Assembly: GCA_025964065.1 (NCBI GenBank)
Contig: JAOPZO010000485.1
Location: 1 to 7,533 of the forward strand
DNA from: Solirubrobacterales bacterium
GTDB lineage: Bacteria; Actinomycetota; Thermoleophilia; Solirubrobacterales; Solirubrobacteraceae
DNA length: 7,533 nucleotides
Direction: 5' to 3'
Positions 1 to 6,046 of the stretch are shown here, in pieces. The first letter of the stretch is position 1; each line of letters opens with the position of its first letter. The position numbers and the translations under genes are program-made. The notes beneath the pieces are model-generated. The model saw only the letters and a list, made by a program, of their open reading frames with translations, was not told where the DNA came from and ran no database searches.

Positions 1-1
1 G

Positions 2-2257
2 CCGACGCCGACGCCCACGGGCGACACGCCGACCCCGGAGCCCACGGCCGCCACTCCCGCGATCACGGAGGGCGAGGTCAAGGCCGCCGAAGCCGTCCAG
101 GCCGAGGCCGCCGCGCCCGCCGCCCCCGCGACGAAGGGCAAGAAGGGCAAGGCCGTCGTCCCGCCCAAGGACGAGAAGCCCGCCCTGGTCCCGTCGAAGG
201 AGAAGCCGCCGCCCGGCGCCGGCCCGCGCATCCTCGCGGTCCCCGAGCCGCCCAAGCGCCCCAAGCGCGACGAGTCCGCGAACCTCCCCCGCACGGGTGC
301 GGGCGGCACGGGTGCCGCCGGTCGCCGTCGCGTGGTCATCGACTCCCAGGCCGCCCGTCGCGGCCCGGGCGGCCCCGGCGGCCCGGGTGGCCCCGGTGGC
401 GGCCCGAACCAGCCCCCGCGCCGTCAGCGCCGTGGCCGTCGGCGTCGTGGCGTCTACAACGACACGATCGCCCCGCTCGACGTCGAGGCGCAGAGCTCGA
501 TCGACACCGTCCGCGTCGCGTCCGGGTCGAACGTCAAGGAGGTCGCGGAGTCGCTCGGCGTCCCCGTGCCCGACGTCATCAAGAAGCTCATGATGCTCGG
601 CCAGATGGCGACGCTCACGCAGACGCTGTCCGACGACGCGATCCAGATCATCGCCGACGAGTTCGACCGCACGGTCGAGATCACCTCGGTGTCCGACGAG
701 GACGCGGACGCCCCGGCGTACGAGGACGACGAGGCCGACCTGCTCCACCGCCCGCCGGTGGTCACGATCATGGGCCACGTCGACCACGGCAAGACGTCGC
801 TGCTCGACGCGATCCGTGAGGCGGACGTCGTCGGCGGCGAAGCCGGCGGCATCACCCAGCACATCGGCGCCTACCAGGTGCACCACGGCGAGAACGTCGT
901 GACGTTCCTCGACACGCCGGGTCACGAGGCGTTCACCGCCATGCGTGCCCGCGGCGCGAAGGTCACGGACATCGCGATCATCGTCGTCGCCGCCGACGAC
1001 GGCGTGAAGCCGCAGACCCGGGAGGCCGTGGACCACGCGCTGGCCGCCGAGGTCCCCGTGCTCGTCGCCGTCAACAAGGTCGACAAGGAGGGCGCGGATC
1101 CCACCCGCGTCCGCACGGAGATGACCTCGCTCGGGCTCCAGCCCGTGGAGTGGGGCGGCGACATCGAGTTCGTCGACGTCTCCGCGAAGGCCCGCACCGG
1201 CCTCGAGGAGCTCCTCGAGACCATCCAGCTCGTCGCCGAGCTCGAGGACCTGAAGGCGAACCCGAACGCCGCGGCGTCGGGCATCGTCATCGAGTCCAAG
1301 CTCGACCCGGGCCGCGGCCCGGTCGTGACGATGCTCGTGCAGCGCGGCACGCTGAAGATCGGCGACGCCGTCGTCGCCGGCCCGCAGTGGGGCAAGGTCC
1401 GGGCGCTCACCGACTACCACGGGGTGCGCACGAAGAAGGCGGTTCCCGGCGATCCCATCGAGATCCTCGGCTTCGACGGCGTCCCCGACGCCGGCGAGCA
1501 GGTCCGCGTCGTGAAGAACGACCGCGAGGCCCGCCGCGAGGCCAACGAGCGCGAGGTCCGGCTCAAGAGCGAGGCGCTCGCGCGCCGCTCGGGCCGGAAG
1601 GTGTCCCTCGAGGACGTCTTCAAGCGCCAGACGTCGGGCACCAAGGAGCTCGCGATCATCATCAAGGCCGATGTCGCCGGTTCGATGGAAGCGCTCGAGG
1701 ACGAGATCGCGAAGCTCCCGCAGGACGAGGTCTTCGTCGACGTCATCTCCTCCGGGGTCGGTGGCATCACCGAGTCCGACGTCATGCTGGCGTCGGCGTC
1801 CGAGGCGATCATCATGGGCTTCAACGTCCGGCCGGTCGGCAACGCCCGGGCCGTGGCGGACCGCGAGGGCATCGAGATCCGGAACTACTCCGTGATCTAC
1901 AAGGCGCTCGACGAGATCCGCGAGGCCATGACCGGGATGCTGGACCCCGAGGAGGTCGAGGACACCGTCGGCCAGGTCGAGGTGCGCGCGATCTTCCGTG
2001 CCTCCAAGATCGGCGTCATCGCCGGCTCCTACGTCCTCGAGGGCAAGGTCACCCGTGGCGGCAAGGTGCGGATCATCCGCGACGGCACCGTCATCGCGGA
2101 GAGCACCGTCGCCGGGCTGCGTCGCTTCAACGACGACGCCCGCGAGGTCCTCGCCGGCTTCGAGTGCGGCATCACCCTGGCCAACTACCAGGACATCAGG
2201 GAAGGCGACGTCTTCGAGGTCTACGAGACGCGCAAGGTCAACCGCGAGCTCGCGTGA
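2..2257 (+). CDS. infB: Translation initiation factor IF-2 (5'-truncated by window edge)
   Basis: This is the GTPase that places fMet-tRNA on the 30S subunit and promotes subunit joining in the cytoplasm. The frame is open from the window's first complete codon, so the true start lies upstream; 751 residues are visible. Numbering from there, residues 1-160 are a low-complexity Pro/Ala/Lys/Arg/Gly tail, typical of actinobacterial IF2. An IF2_N-type module follows at about 168-227. The G domain has all its motifs: G1 GHVDHGKT at 258, G2 GGITQHIG at about 282, G3 DTPGHE at 304, G4 NKVD at 358 and G5 SAK at 394. The beta-barrel domain II, the domain III start (ELAIIIKADVAGSMEAL, near nt 1650) and the fMet-tRNA-binding C-terminal domain, ending in the typical CGI...DI.EGD.FE.YE pattern, are intact. 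An in-frame GTG at 332 is not the start, because the frame and compositional tail continue upstream. The gene is followed by rbfA after 25 bp, with a strong hairpin over its stop codon. Identification is near certain. Confidence 0.97.
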   Translation, partial: PTPTPTGDTPTPEPTAATPAITEGEVKAAEAVQAEAAAPAAPATKGKKGKAVVPPKDEKPALVPSKEKPPPGAGPRILAVPEPPKRPKRDESANLPRTGAGGTGAAGRRRVVIDSQAARRGPGGPGGPGGPGGGPNQPPRRQRRGRRRRGVYNDTIAPLDVEAQSSIDTVRVASGSNVKEVAESLGVPVPDVIKKLMMLGQMATLTQTLSDDAIQIIADEFDRTVEITSVSDEDADAPAYEDDEADLLHRPPVVTIMGHVDHGKTSLLDAIREADVVGGEAGGITQHIGAYQVHHGENVVTFLDTPGHEAFTAMRARGAKVTDIAIIVVAADDGVKPQTREAVDHALAAEVPVLVAVNKVDKEGADPTRVRTEMTSLGLQPVEWGGDIEFVDVSAKARTGLEELLETIQLVAELEDLKANPNAAASGIVIESKLDPGRGPVVTMLVQRGTLKIGDAVVAGPQWGKVRALTDYHGVRTKKAVPGDPIEILGFDGVPDAGEQVRVVKNDREARREANEREVRLKSEALARRSGRKVSLEDVFKRQTSGTKELAIIIKADVAGSMEALEDEIAKLPQDEVFVDVISSGVGGITESDVMLASASEAIIMGFNVRPVGNARAVADREGIEIRNYSVIYKALDEIREAMTGMLDPEEVEDTVGQVEVRAIFRASKIGVIAGSYVLEGKVTRGGKVRIIRDGTVIAESTVAGLRRFNDDAREVLAGFECGITLANYQDIREGDVFEVYETRKVNRELA
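362..397 (+). repeat. Four tandem 9-bp units in infB encoding Gly-Pro-Gly
   Basis: Four in-frame copies of GGCCC(G/C)GG(C/T) lie head to tail in the IF2 N-terminal tail and encode GPG repeats. Units 1 and 3 use CCG and units 2 and 4 use CCC for proline, giving an 18-bp period that suggests duplication of a two-unit block. The run is flanked by Arg-rich stretches (the RRQRRGRRRRG segment follows), making a flexible basic tail just before the folded IF2_N module. It is probably prone to replication slippage and to length variation between strains; that is inference. Confidence 0.8.
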
Positions 2258-2265
2258 GCTCGCGG
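2242..2265 (+). other. Perfect hairpin over the infB stop codon
   Basis: The left arm CCGCGAGCTC (2242-2251) and right arm GAGCTCGCGG (2256-2265) are exact reverse complements around a four-base GCGT loop. The infB TGA (2255-2257) sits at the loop/right-arm boundary. The rbfA start is 17 nt downstream, and a G-rich stretch follows the stem. There is no T-tract, so a classical intrinsic terminator is unlikely. An attenuator, an RNA-processing or 3'-end-protection site, or a modulator of infB-rbfA coupling are all possible. The structure is read directly from the sequence; its function is inferred. Confidence 0.55.
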
Positions 2266-2282
2266 CTCCGGGGGGCGGACGA

Positions 2283-2630
2283 ATGAGCGCGGACCGGATG
2301 CGCCGCGTCGACGAGGCGGTGCGCGAGGTGCTGAGCGCCACGGTGACGGGCGAGCTGAAGGACCCCCGGGTCGGGTTCGTCACCGTCACCGACGTGAAGA
2401 CCAGCCCGGACCTCCGGCACGCCCGCGTCTACGTGAGCGTGCTGGGGGACGAGGCGACCCGGACCGGCAGCCTCGAGGGGCTGCGGTCCGCTCACGGGTT
2501 CCTGCAGGCCCGGGTGGCGGCGAAGCTCCGGATGAAGCACACGCCGCAGCTCGACTTCATCTACGACGACACCGCCGAGAAGGCGTTCGCGCTCGAGGAG
2601 CTCATCCGCCGCAAGGAGGCGGAGCGGTGA
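2283..2630 (+). CDS. rbfA: 30S ribosome-binding factor RbfA
   Basis: This small cytoplasmic KH-type RNA-binding protein binds the 30S subunit near 16S rRNA helix 1 and assists late maturation and cold adaptation. The 115-residue product has the family's usual length and hallmarks: an N-terminal RVDEAVREVLSATV helix, the KDPRVGFVTVTDVKTSPDLRHARVYVSVLG core, and a C-terminal segment with LRMKHTPQLDFIYDDTAEKA. The ATG at 2283 was chosen because it gives the standard N-terminus (MSADRMRRVDEAV) and follows a purine-rich GGGGGGCGG stretch. Longer readings of this frame run back inside infB and are artefacts. It sits 25 bp after infB, its usual partner. Its stop overlaps the start of the DHH gene by 4 nt, so translation is probably coupled. 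Confidence 0.96.
   Translation: MSADRMRRVDEAVREVLSATVTGELKDPRVGFVTVTDVKTSPDLRHARVYVSVLGDEATRTGSLEGLRSAHGFLQARVAAKLRMKHTPQLDFIYDDTAEKAFALEELIRRKEAER
2613..2619 (+). promoter_or_regulatory. Strong Shine-Dalgarno site for the DHH phosphoesterase gene
   Basis: AAGGAGG, a near-perfect anti-16S match, lies 7 nt before the GTG at 2627 and is embedded in the last codons of rbfA. It supports the GTG start and indicates independent ribosome loading as well as coupling at the GTGA overlap. It is the clearest ribosome-binding site in the window; the other genes have weak ones or none. Confidence 0.8.
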
Positions 2631-3634
2631 CCACGACGGATCCCGTCGCGTCCTCCCGCGCGCTCATCCTCGACGAGCTGCGCGGGGCCGATCGCTTCAT
2701 CCTCGTCACGCACGAGAACCCGGATGGCGACGCCCTCGGCTCGCTCGTCGGCATGCACGGCGTGCTCACGGCCCTCGGGAAGGACGCCGTGATGTTCATG
2801 GGCGCCGACGAGTTCCCGCTGCCGTACGAGTACCGGTTCTTCGTCCTCGACGGGCTCGTCTCCGAGGCGCCCGCGGACCTCGAGGAGCGCACGGTCGTCT
2901 TCCTCGACTGCGGGAACATCGACCGCAACCCGGCCGAGGTCGTCAAGCGCCCCGAGGCGCACATCCTGAACATCGACCACCACCACGACAACACGCGCTT
3001 CGGGACCGTGAACCACGTCGTGGAGGAGGCCTCGTGCACGGCCGAGATCGTCTGGGACCTGATGCGGGCCCTGGAGGTCGAGCCGTCGCCCACGATCGCC
3101 GACGCGCTCTACGTCGGGCTCGTCACGGACACGGGCAAGTTCATGTACGAGAACACCGGCACCCGCGCGCACGTCATGGCGGCGGAGCTCATCGAGGCCG
3201 GGGTGGACGTCAACGCGGTCTACCGCCGCCTCTACGAGGAGATGCCGTACTCGAAGCTCGAGCTGCTCTCCCGCGGCCTCGCGAACGTCGAGCGCTTCGA
3301 CGACGGCCGGCTCACGATCGCCCAGCTCGCCCGCGCGGACTTCGAGGCGGCCGGAGCGGAGGAGAGCTACTCCGAGGGCGTCATCGATCACCTGCGCTCC
3401 GTGCAGGGGACGAAGGTCGCGGCGCTGGCGCGGGAGATGCTCGACGGCTCCGGGCGCCGCAAGGTCTCCCTGCGGGCGACGGACGGCGAGGTCGACGTGT
3501 CGGTCATCGCCCGGGCGGGCGGCGGGGGCGGGCACCGACAGGCCGCGGGCTTCACCACGCGCCTTGGCGACGCCGAGCTCGTCGCGTTCGTCCGCGAGGC
3601 GATCACGCTGCAGATCGGCCCGCCGGTCTCCTAG
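2627..3634 (+). CDS. nrnA: DHH/DHHA1 phosphoesterase, NrnA-like (nanoRNase / pAp phosphatase)
   Basis: This is a predicted manganese-dependent cytoplasmic phosphoesterase. Relatives degrade 2-5 nt RNAs and/or dephosphorylate 3'-phosphoadenosine 5'-phosphate, and some act on cyclic-di-AMP breakdown products. The 335 residues fit the family. DHH motifs occur in order: HENPDGDALGS at 29-39 (metal-binding His and Asp), FLDCGN with D94, the signature DHH at 117-119 in NIDHHHDNTRFG, and VTDTGKF near 166. The C-terminal DHHA1 domain carries the substrate-binding GGGGGHRQAAGF at 298-309. The GTG start overlaps the rbfA stop as GTGA and has a strong ribosome-binding site. A DHH gene between rbfA and truB is the common arrangement in Gram-positive bacteria and actinobacteria. 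The exact substrate (nanoRNA, pAp or pApA) cannot be decided from sequence alone. The gene ends 6 bp from a convergent gene. Confidence 0.9.
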   Translation: MTTTDPVASSRALILDELRGADRFILVTHENPDGDALGSLVGMHGVLTALGKDAVMFMGADEFPLPYEYRFFVLDGLVSEAPADLEERTVVFLDCGNIDRNPAEVVKRPEAHILNIDHHHDNTRFGTVNHVVEEASCTAEIVWDLMRALEVEPSPTIADALYVGLVTDTGKFMYENTGTRAHVMAAELIEAGVDVNAVYRRLYEEMPYSKLELLSRGLANVERFDDGRLTIAQLARADFEAAGAEESYSEGVIDHLRSVQGTKVAALAREMLDGSGRRKVSLRATDGEVDVSVIARAGGGGGHRQAAGFTTRLGDAELVAFVREAITLQIGPPVS

Positions 3635-3644
3635 GACCTCCTAG
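3631..3644. repeat. Palindrome containing the stop codons of two convergent genes
   Basis: CTAGGA (3631-3636), a CC spacer and TCCTAG (3639-3644) form an inverted repeat. The plus-strand TAG that ends the DHH gene (3632-3634) and the minus-strand TAG of the transglutaminase-like gene (3641-3643) occupy symmetrical positions in its arms. The sequence is exact; any function is inference. CTAG is usually rare in high-GC genomes, which makes two copies 10 bp apart noticeable. Confidence 0.6.
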
Positions 3645-4303
3645 TTCAGCCGGGCCCGCAGGGCCCGGGCCTCGAGCGTCAGCCGTTCCATGTCGTCCGG
3701 GTCGACGGGCAGGAGCAGGCGCAGGTCGGCCGCGTGGATCGCGTGCGCGAGCGCCCCGCGCTTGGTGAACGACCCGACGAGGTTGTTGATCATCCGCAGC
3801 ACCGTCTCGTGCGGGCCCCACGGGCGCACGAGGTCCTCCGGCAGCTCCGGGACGGCGATCCGCACGCCGTTGTGGAACGGGTCGAGCAGCTCGGGCCGGG
3901 CGCCGGGCTGCGGGAAGTGCCCCGCCACGAAGTGGCCCGGGAGCCCGACGCCGCACAGCGGGATCTCCGCGCGGCGCGCCACCGCGACGTAGACGACCGA
4001 CAACGTGATCGGGAGGCCGCGGCGCCGCACGAGCACCACGGGAAGCATCGAGTTGTCCGGGTGGTCGTACTCCCGGGTGTCCCCGGAGAACCCGTGCCGG
4101 CGGCCGATGACGGCGGCCAGGGCCGAGACGGGATCGGGGTCGGGCAGCGCGAGCTCCGCCTCGACCTCCGCGGCGAGCTGGTCCAGGCGCCGCCGGGCGC
4201 CCATGGCATCGACGGGACCGAACTCGGCGGCGAGCCCGAGGGCGAGCTCCTCGACGGGCGGATCGGGCTCGCAGGCCAGCTCGGCGAACGCCTCGGTTCC
4301 CAT
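3641..4303 (-). CDS. Transglutaminase-like fold protein, SirB1 family
   Basis: This 220-residue protein resembles the SirB1/Transglut_core2 family, whose biochemical role is not established. The N-terminal third (about 1-70) is acidic, Ala/Leu-rich and probably helical. The signature region follows: NSML..VL.RRRGLP at 84-98, TLSVVYVAVARR, then GVGLPGHF with H124 and LLDPFHNG with D141. The His and Asp match the usual positions of a transglutaminase-type triad. I see no clear catalytic cysteine before them (C117 follows the first motif), so enzyme activity is doubtful. No signal peptide or membrane segment is visible, so it is probably cytoplasmic. The ATG at 4303 was chosen because upstream residues in the frame lie antisense to truB; ribosome-binding signals are weak. 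It is the only minus-strand gene, squeezed between nrnA (6 bp) and truB (19 bp), which suggests insertion into an older operon. Confidence 0.85.
   Translation of the reverse strand: MGTEAFAELACEPDPPVEELALGLAAEFGPVDAMGARRRLDQLAAEVEAELALPDPDPVSALAAVIGRRHGFSGDTREYDHPDNSMLPVVLVRRRGLPITLSVVYVAVARRAEIPLCGVGLPGHFVAGHFPQPGARPELLDPFHNGVRIAVPELPEDLVRPWGPHETVLRMINNLVGSFTKRGALAHAIHAADLRLLLPVDPDDMERLTLEARALRARLN
3650..3668. terminator. Candidate bidirectional hairpin terminator between convergent genes
   Basis: CCGGGCCC (3650-3657) and GGGCCCGG (3661-3668) form a perfect 8-bp all-GC stem with a GCA loop. It starts 16 nt after the DHH stop and overlaps the last codons (ALRARLN) of the minus-strand gene. 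No T-run follows in either direction, so it is not a canonical intrinsic terminator. High-GC actinobacteria are thought to use such tail-less hairpins or Rho at convergent ends. The placement fits a terminator for the plus-strand infB-rbfA-nrnA transcript. It could also arise from GC-rich Ala/Arg/Leu codons. Confidence 0.4.
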
Positions 4304-4315
4304 GAGGTCATCATG
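4301..4315. promoter_or_regulatory. Small dyad in the divergent SirB1-like/truB gap (possible operator)
   Basis: CATGA (4301-4305) and TCATG (4311-4315) form an inverted repeat around GGTCA. It covers the minus-strand start codon and most of the 19-bp gap to truB. This is the least GC-rich pocket locally. A regulator site between divergent genes is conceivable, but 5-bp arms arise easily by chance. No convincing -35/-10 pair is visible for either gene here, so promoters may lie inside the opposite coding regions. Confidence 0.2.
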
Positions 4316-4322
4316 CCCGCCG

Positions 4323-5147
4323 ATGGACGGACTGATCCTGATCGACAAGCCCGCGGGGATCACCTCGCACGACGTCGTGGCCCGCGTGCGGCGCGAGGTC
4401 GTGGGGCGCGAGCGCTCGAAGAAGGGCGTCGGGAAGGTCCGAGTGGGCCACGCGGGCACCCTCGACCCGTTCGCGACGGGGCTCCTGGTCGTGCTCGTCG
4501 GGCGCGCGACCCGTGTGCAGGCGCACGTCATGGCCCTGACCAAGCGCTACGAGGCGACGGCGCGCTTCGGCTTCACCTCGACCACGGGCGACCCCGAGGG
4601 GGAGCTCACGGAGACGGGGCGCATCCCGCCCGAGCCGCTCGTGCTGCCGACGGGCGCGATCATGCAGCGCCCCCCGGCGTACTCCGCGGTCCACGTGGAC
4701 GGCAAGCGCGCCTACGACCTCGCGCGGAAGGGGATCGCGGTCGAGCTCCCCGAGCGGGAGGTCCAGGTGCACCGCTTCGAGCGCCTCGCCGAGGACCGCT
4801 TCCTCATCGAGTGCTCCGCCGGGACCTACGTGCGCACGCTCATCTCCGAGCTCGGCGACGCGTACTGCACCGCGCTCCGGCGCACCGCGATCGGGCCCTT
4901 CGACGTCGCGGACGCCACGAGCGACCCCACCCCCGAGGACCTCATCCCGCTCGAGGAGGGCCTCGCGCGCTTCCTGCCGGTCCTCGAGCTCACGGGTGAG
5001 CCCGCACGTCGCGCGGCGCACGGGATGCCCATCGCGAGGCAGGGGAACGACGCCACCGTCCTGCTCCGCGACGAGCACGGCCCGATCGCCCTGGCCGAGC
5101 CGCGGCCGGGCGGCACGCTGAAGCCCGTCGTAGGCTTCAGGTCGTGA
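4323..5147 (+). CDS. truB: tRNA pseudouridine-55 synthase TruB
   Basis: This cytoplasmic enzyme isomerises U55 in the T-arm of elongator tRNAs and may also act as a tRNA chaperone. The 274-residue product begins MDGLILIDKPAGITSHDVV, the family N-terminus, which fixes the ATG at 4323. The catalytic motif VGHAGTLDPFATG has nucleophile D48. Further conserved blocks are the KRYEATARFG strand, RPPAYSAVHVDGKRAYDLAR, and GTYVRTLISELGDAYCTALRRTAIGPF. A short C-terminal domain (about 220-274) follows, as in shorter actinobacterial TruBs. A basic stretch, GRERSKKGVGKVR, just before the catalytic motif is slightly longer than I expect. There is no evident Shine-Dalgarno site. The gene restarts the plus-strand cluster after the minus-strand gene and overlaps ribF by 4 nt. 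Confidence 0.96.
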   Translation: MDGLILIDKPAGITSHDVVARVRREVVGRERSKKGVGKVRVGHAGTLDPFATGLLVVLVGRATRVQAHVMALTKRYEATARFGFTSTTGDPEGELTETGRIPPEPLVLPTGAIMQRPPAYSAVHVDGKRAYDLARKGIAVELPEREVQVHRFERLAEDRFLIECSAGTYVRTLISELGDAYCTALRRTAIGPFDVADATSDPTPEDLIPLEEGLARFLPVLELTGEPARRAAHGMPIARQGNDATVLLRDEHGPIALAEPRPGGTLKPVVGFRS

Positions 5148-6031
5148 TCGTCACCGCCCTCCACGACGCGGAGCCCCGTCCGCGCCGGCTCGCCGTGGGG
5201 ACGTTCGACGGCGTCCACCTCGGCCACCGCAAGGTCATCGAGGGTGCCGACACCGTCCTGACCTTCGAGCCGCACCCGCGCACGGTCATCGCCCCCGAGG
5301 GCATCCCGCGGCTGCTCACGACGTTCGCGCGCAAGGCCGAGCTCATCGCCGGGCTCGGGGTGCAGGAGCTCGTCGTCATCCCCTTCGACGCCTCGTTCGC
5401 GGCCCAGACCGCCCAGGAGTTCCACGACGAGGTGCTCGTCGCGAGGCTCGGCGCGATCTCGGTCAGCGTGGGGGAGAACTTCCACTACGGCGCGAAGGCG
5501 CAGGGGAACACGGCCTTCCTCGGGGCCGACGGCCGCTTCGCCGTGCGGGTGGTCCCACTGCTCGAGGTCGACGGCGAGATCGTCTCCTCGAGCCACATCC
5601 GCGGGCTCATCGCGGGCGGCGCGATCGAGTACGCGGGCGAGCTGCTCGGCGCGCCGTTCTCGATGTCCGGGCCCGTCACGCACGGGGAGAAGCGCGGCCG
5701 GACGCTGGGCTACCCGACCGCGAACCTCGTTCCGCAGTCGGCCTTCGCGACCCCCGCCCACGGCGTCTACGCCTGCCGGGTGCACCTCCCCGGGGTCGAG
5801 GCGCCCGTCGCGGCCGCCACGAGCGTCGGCGTGCGGCCCCAGTTCGACACGGGCCTGGGGGAGCTCGTCGAGGCGTTCCTCATCGGCTGGAGCGGCGACC
5901 TGTACGACCAGGTCATCCGCATCGACTTCCTGAAGCGGCTGCGCGGCGAGAAGCGCTTCGACTCCGTCGAGACGCTGCTCGAGCAGATGGCACGGGACGT
6001 GGAGGACGCCCGTGGGCTCGCCGGTTGCTAG
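5144..6031 (+). CDS. ribF: Bifunctional riboflavin kinase / FAD synthetase RibF
   Basis: It converts riboflavin to FMN and then to FAD, using ATP at both steps. The 295-residue protein has an N-terminal adenylyltransferase domain with GTFDGVHLGH at about 19-28, FEPHP, the VGENFHYGAKAQGN block and VSSSHIRGLIAGG. The C-terminal kinase domain has HGEKRGRTLGYPTANL, GVYA, SVGVRPQFD, an acidic VEAFLIGWSGDLYDQ strand and a final RGEKRFDSVETLLEQMARD helix. Only 11 residues separate GHR from FEP, where E. coli RibF has 21 by my recollection, so the first helix appears trimmed. Key motifs are otherwise intact. The GTG at 5144 overlaps the truB stop as GTGA; there is no strong ribosome-binding site, so translation is probably coupled. 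truB-ribF-rpsO is a widely conserved order. Confidence 0.95.
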   Translation: MIVTALHDAEPRPRRLAVGTFDGVHLGHRKVIEGADTVLTFEPHPRTVIAPEGIPRLLTTFARKAELIAGLGVQELVVIPFDASFAAQTAQEFHDEVLVARLGAISVSVGENFHYGAKAQGNTAFLGADGRFAVRVVPLLEVDGEIVSSSHIRGLIAGGAIEYAGELLGAPFSMSGPVTHGEKRGRTLGYPTANLVPQSAFATPAHGVYACRVHLPGVEAPVAAATSVGVRPQFDTGLGELVEAFLIGWSGDLYDQVIRIDFLKRLRGEKRFDSVETLLEQMARDVEDARGLAGC

Positions 6032-6046
6032 CCTCCCCGGTCGCCA

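Noticed and set aside
332..334. GTG as the start of infB
   Set aside because: The same frame is open to the window edge with coherent Pro/Ala/Lys-rich composition typical of IF2 tails, so this codon is an internal valine.
1150..2286. 378-codon plus-strand frame inside infB
   Set aside because: Arg/Gly-rich out-of-frame translation of the IF2 domains with no motif; infB accounts for the region completely.
2561..3535. Long minus-strand open frame of 324 codons opposite the DHH gene
   Set aside because: It is rich in Arg, Asp, Val and Gly with no recognisable motif, and lies wholly antisense to a gene with every DHH/DHHA1 motif. Long antisense frames are expected at this GC content.
4304..4543. 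Longer N-terminus for the SirB1-like gene (start at 4543)
   Set aside because: The added residues are antisense to the TruB N-terminus and catalytic motif, and are Thr/Arg/Ser-rich with no family match.
3734..4999. 421-codon plus-strand open frame across the SirB1-like gene and truB
   Set aside because: It is antisense to one well-supported gene and out of frame with the other. Its Arg/His/Gly/Ala-rich composition is typical of shadow frames.
4826..5785. 319-codon minus-strand frame opposite truB and ribF
   Set aside because: No conserved motif, antisense to two intact enzymes, and biased composition typical of GC-rich shadow frames.
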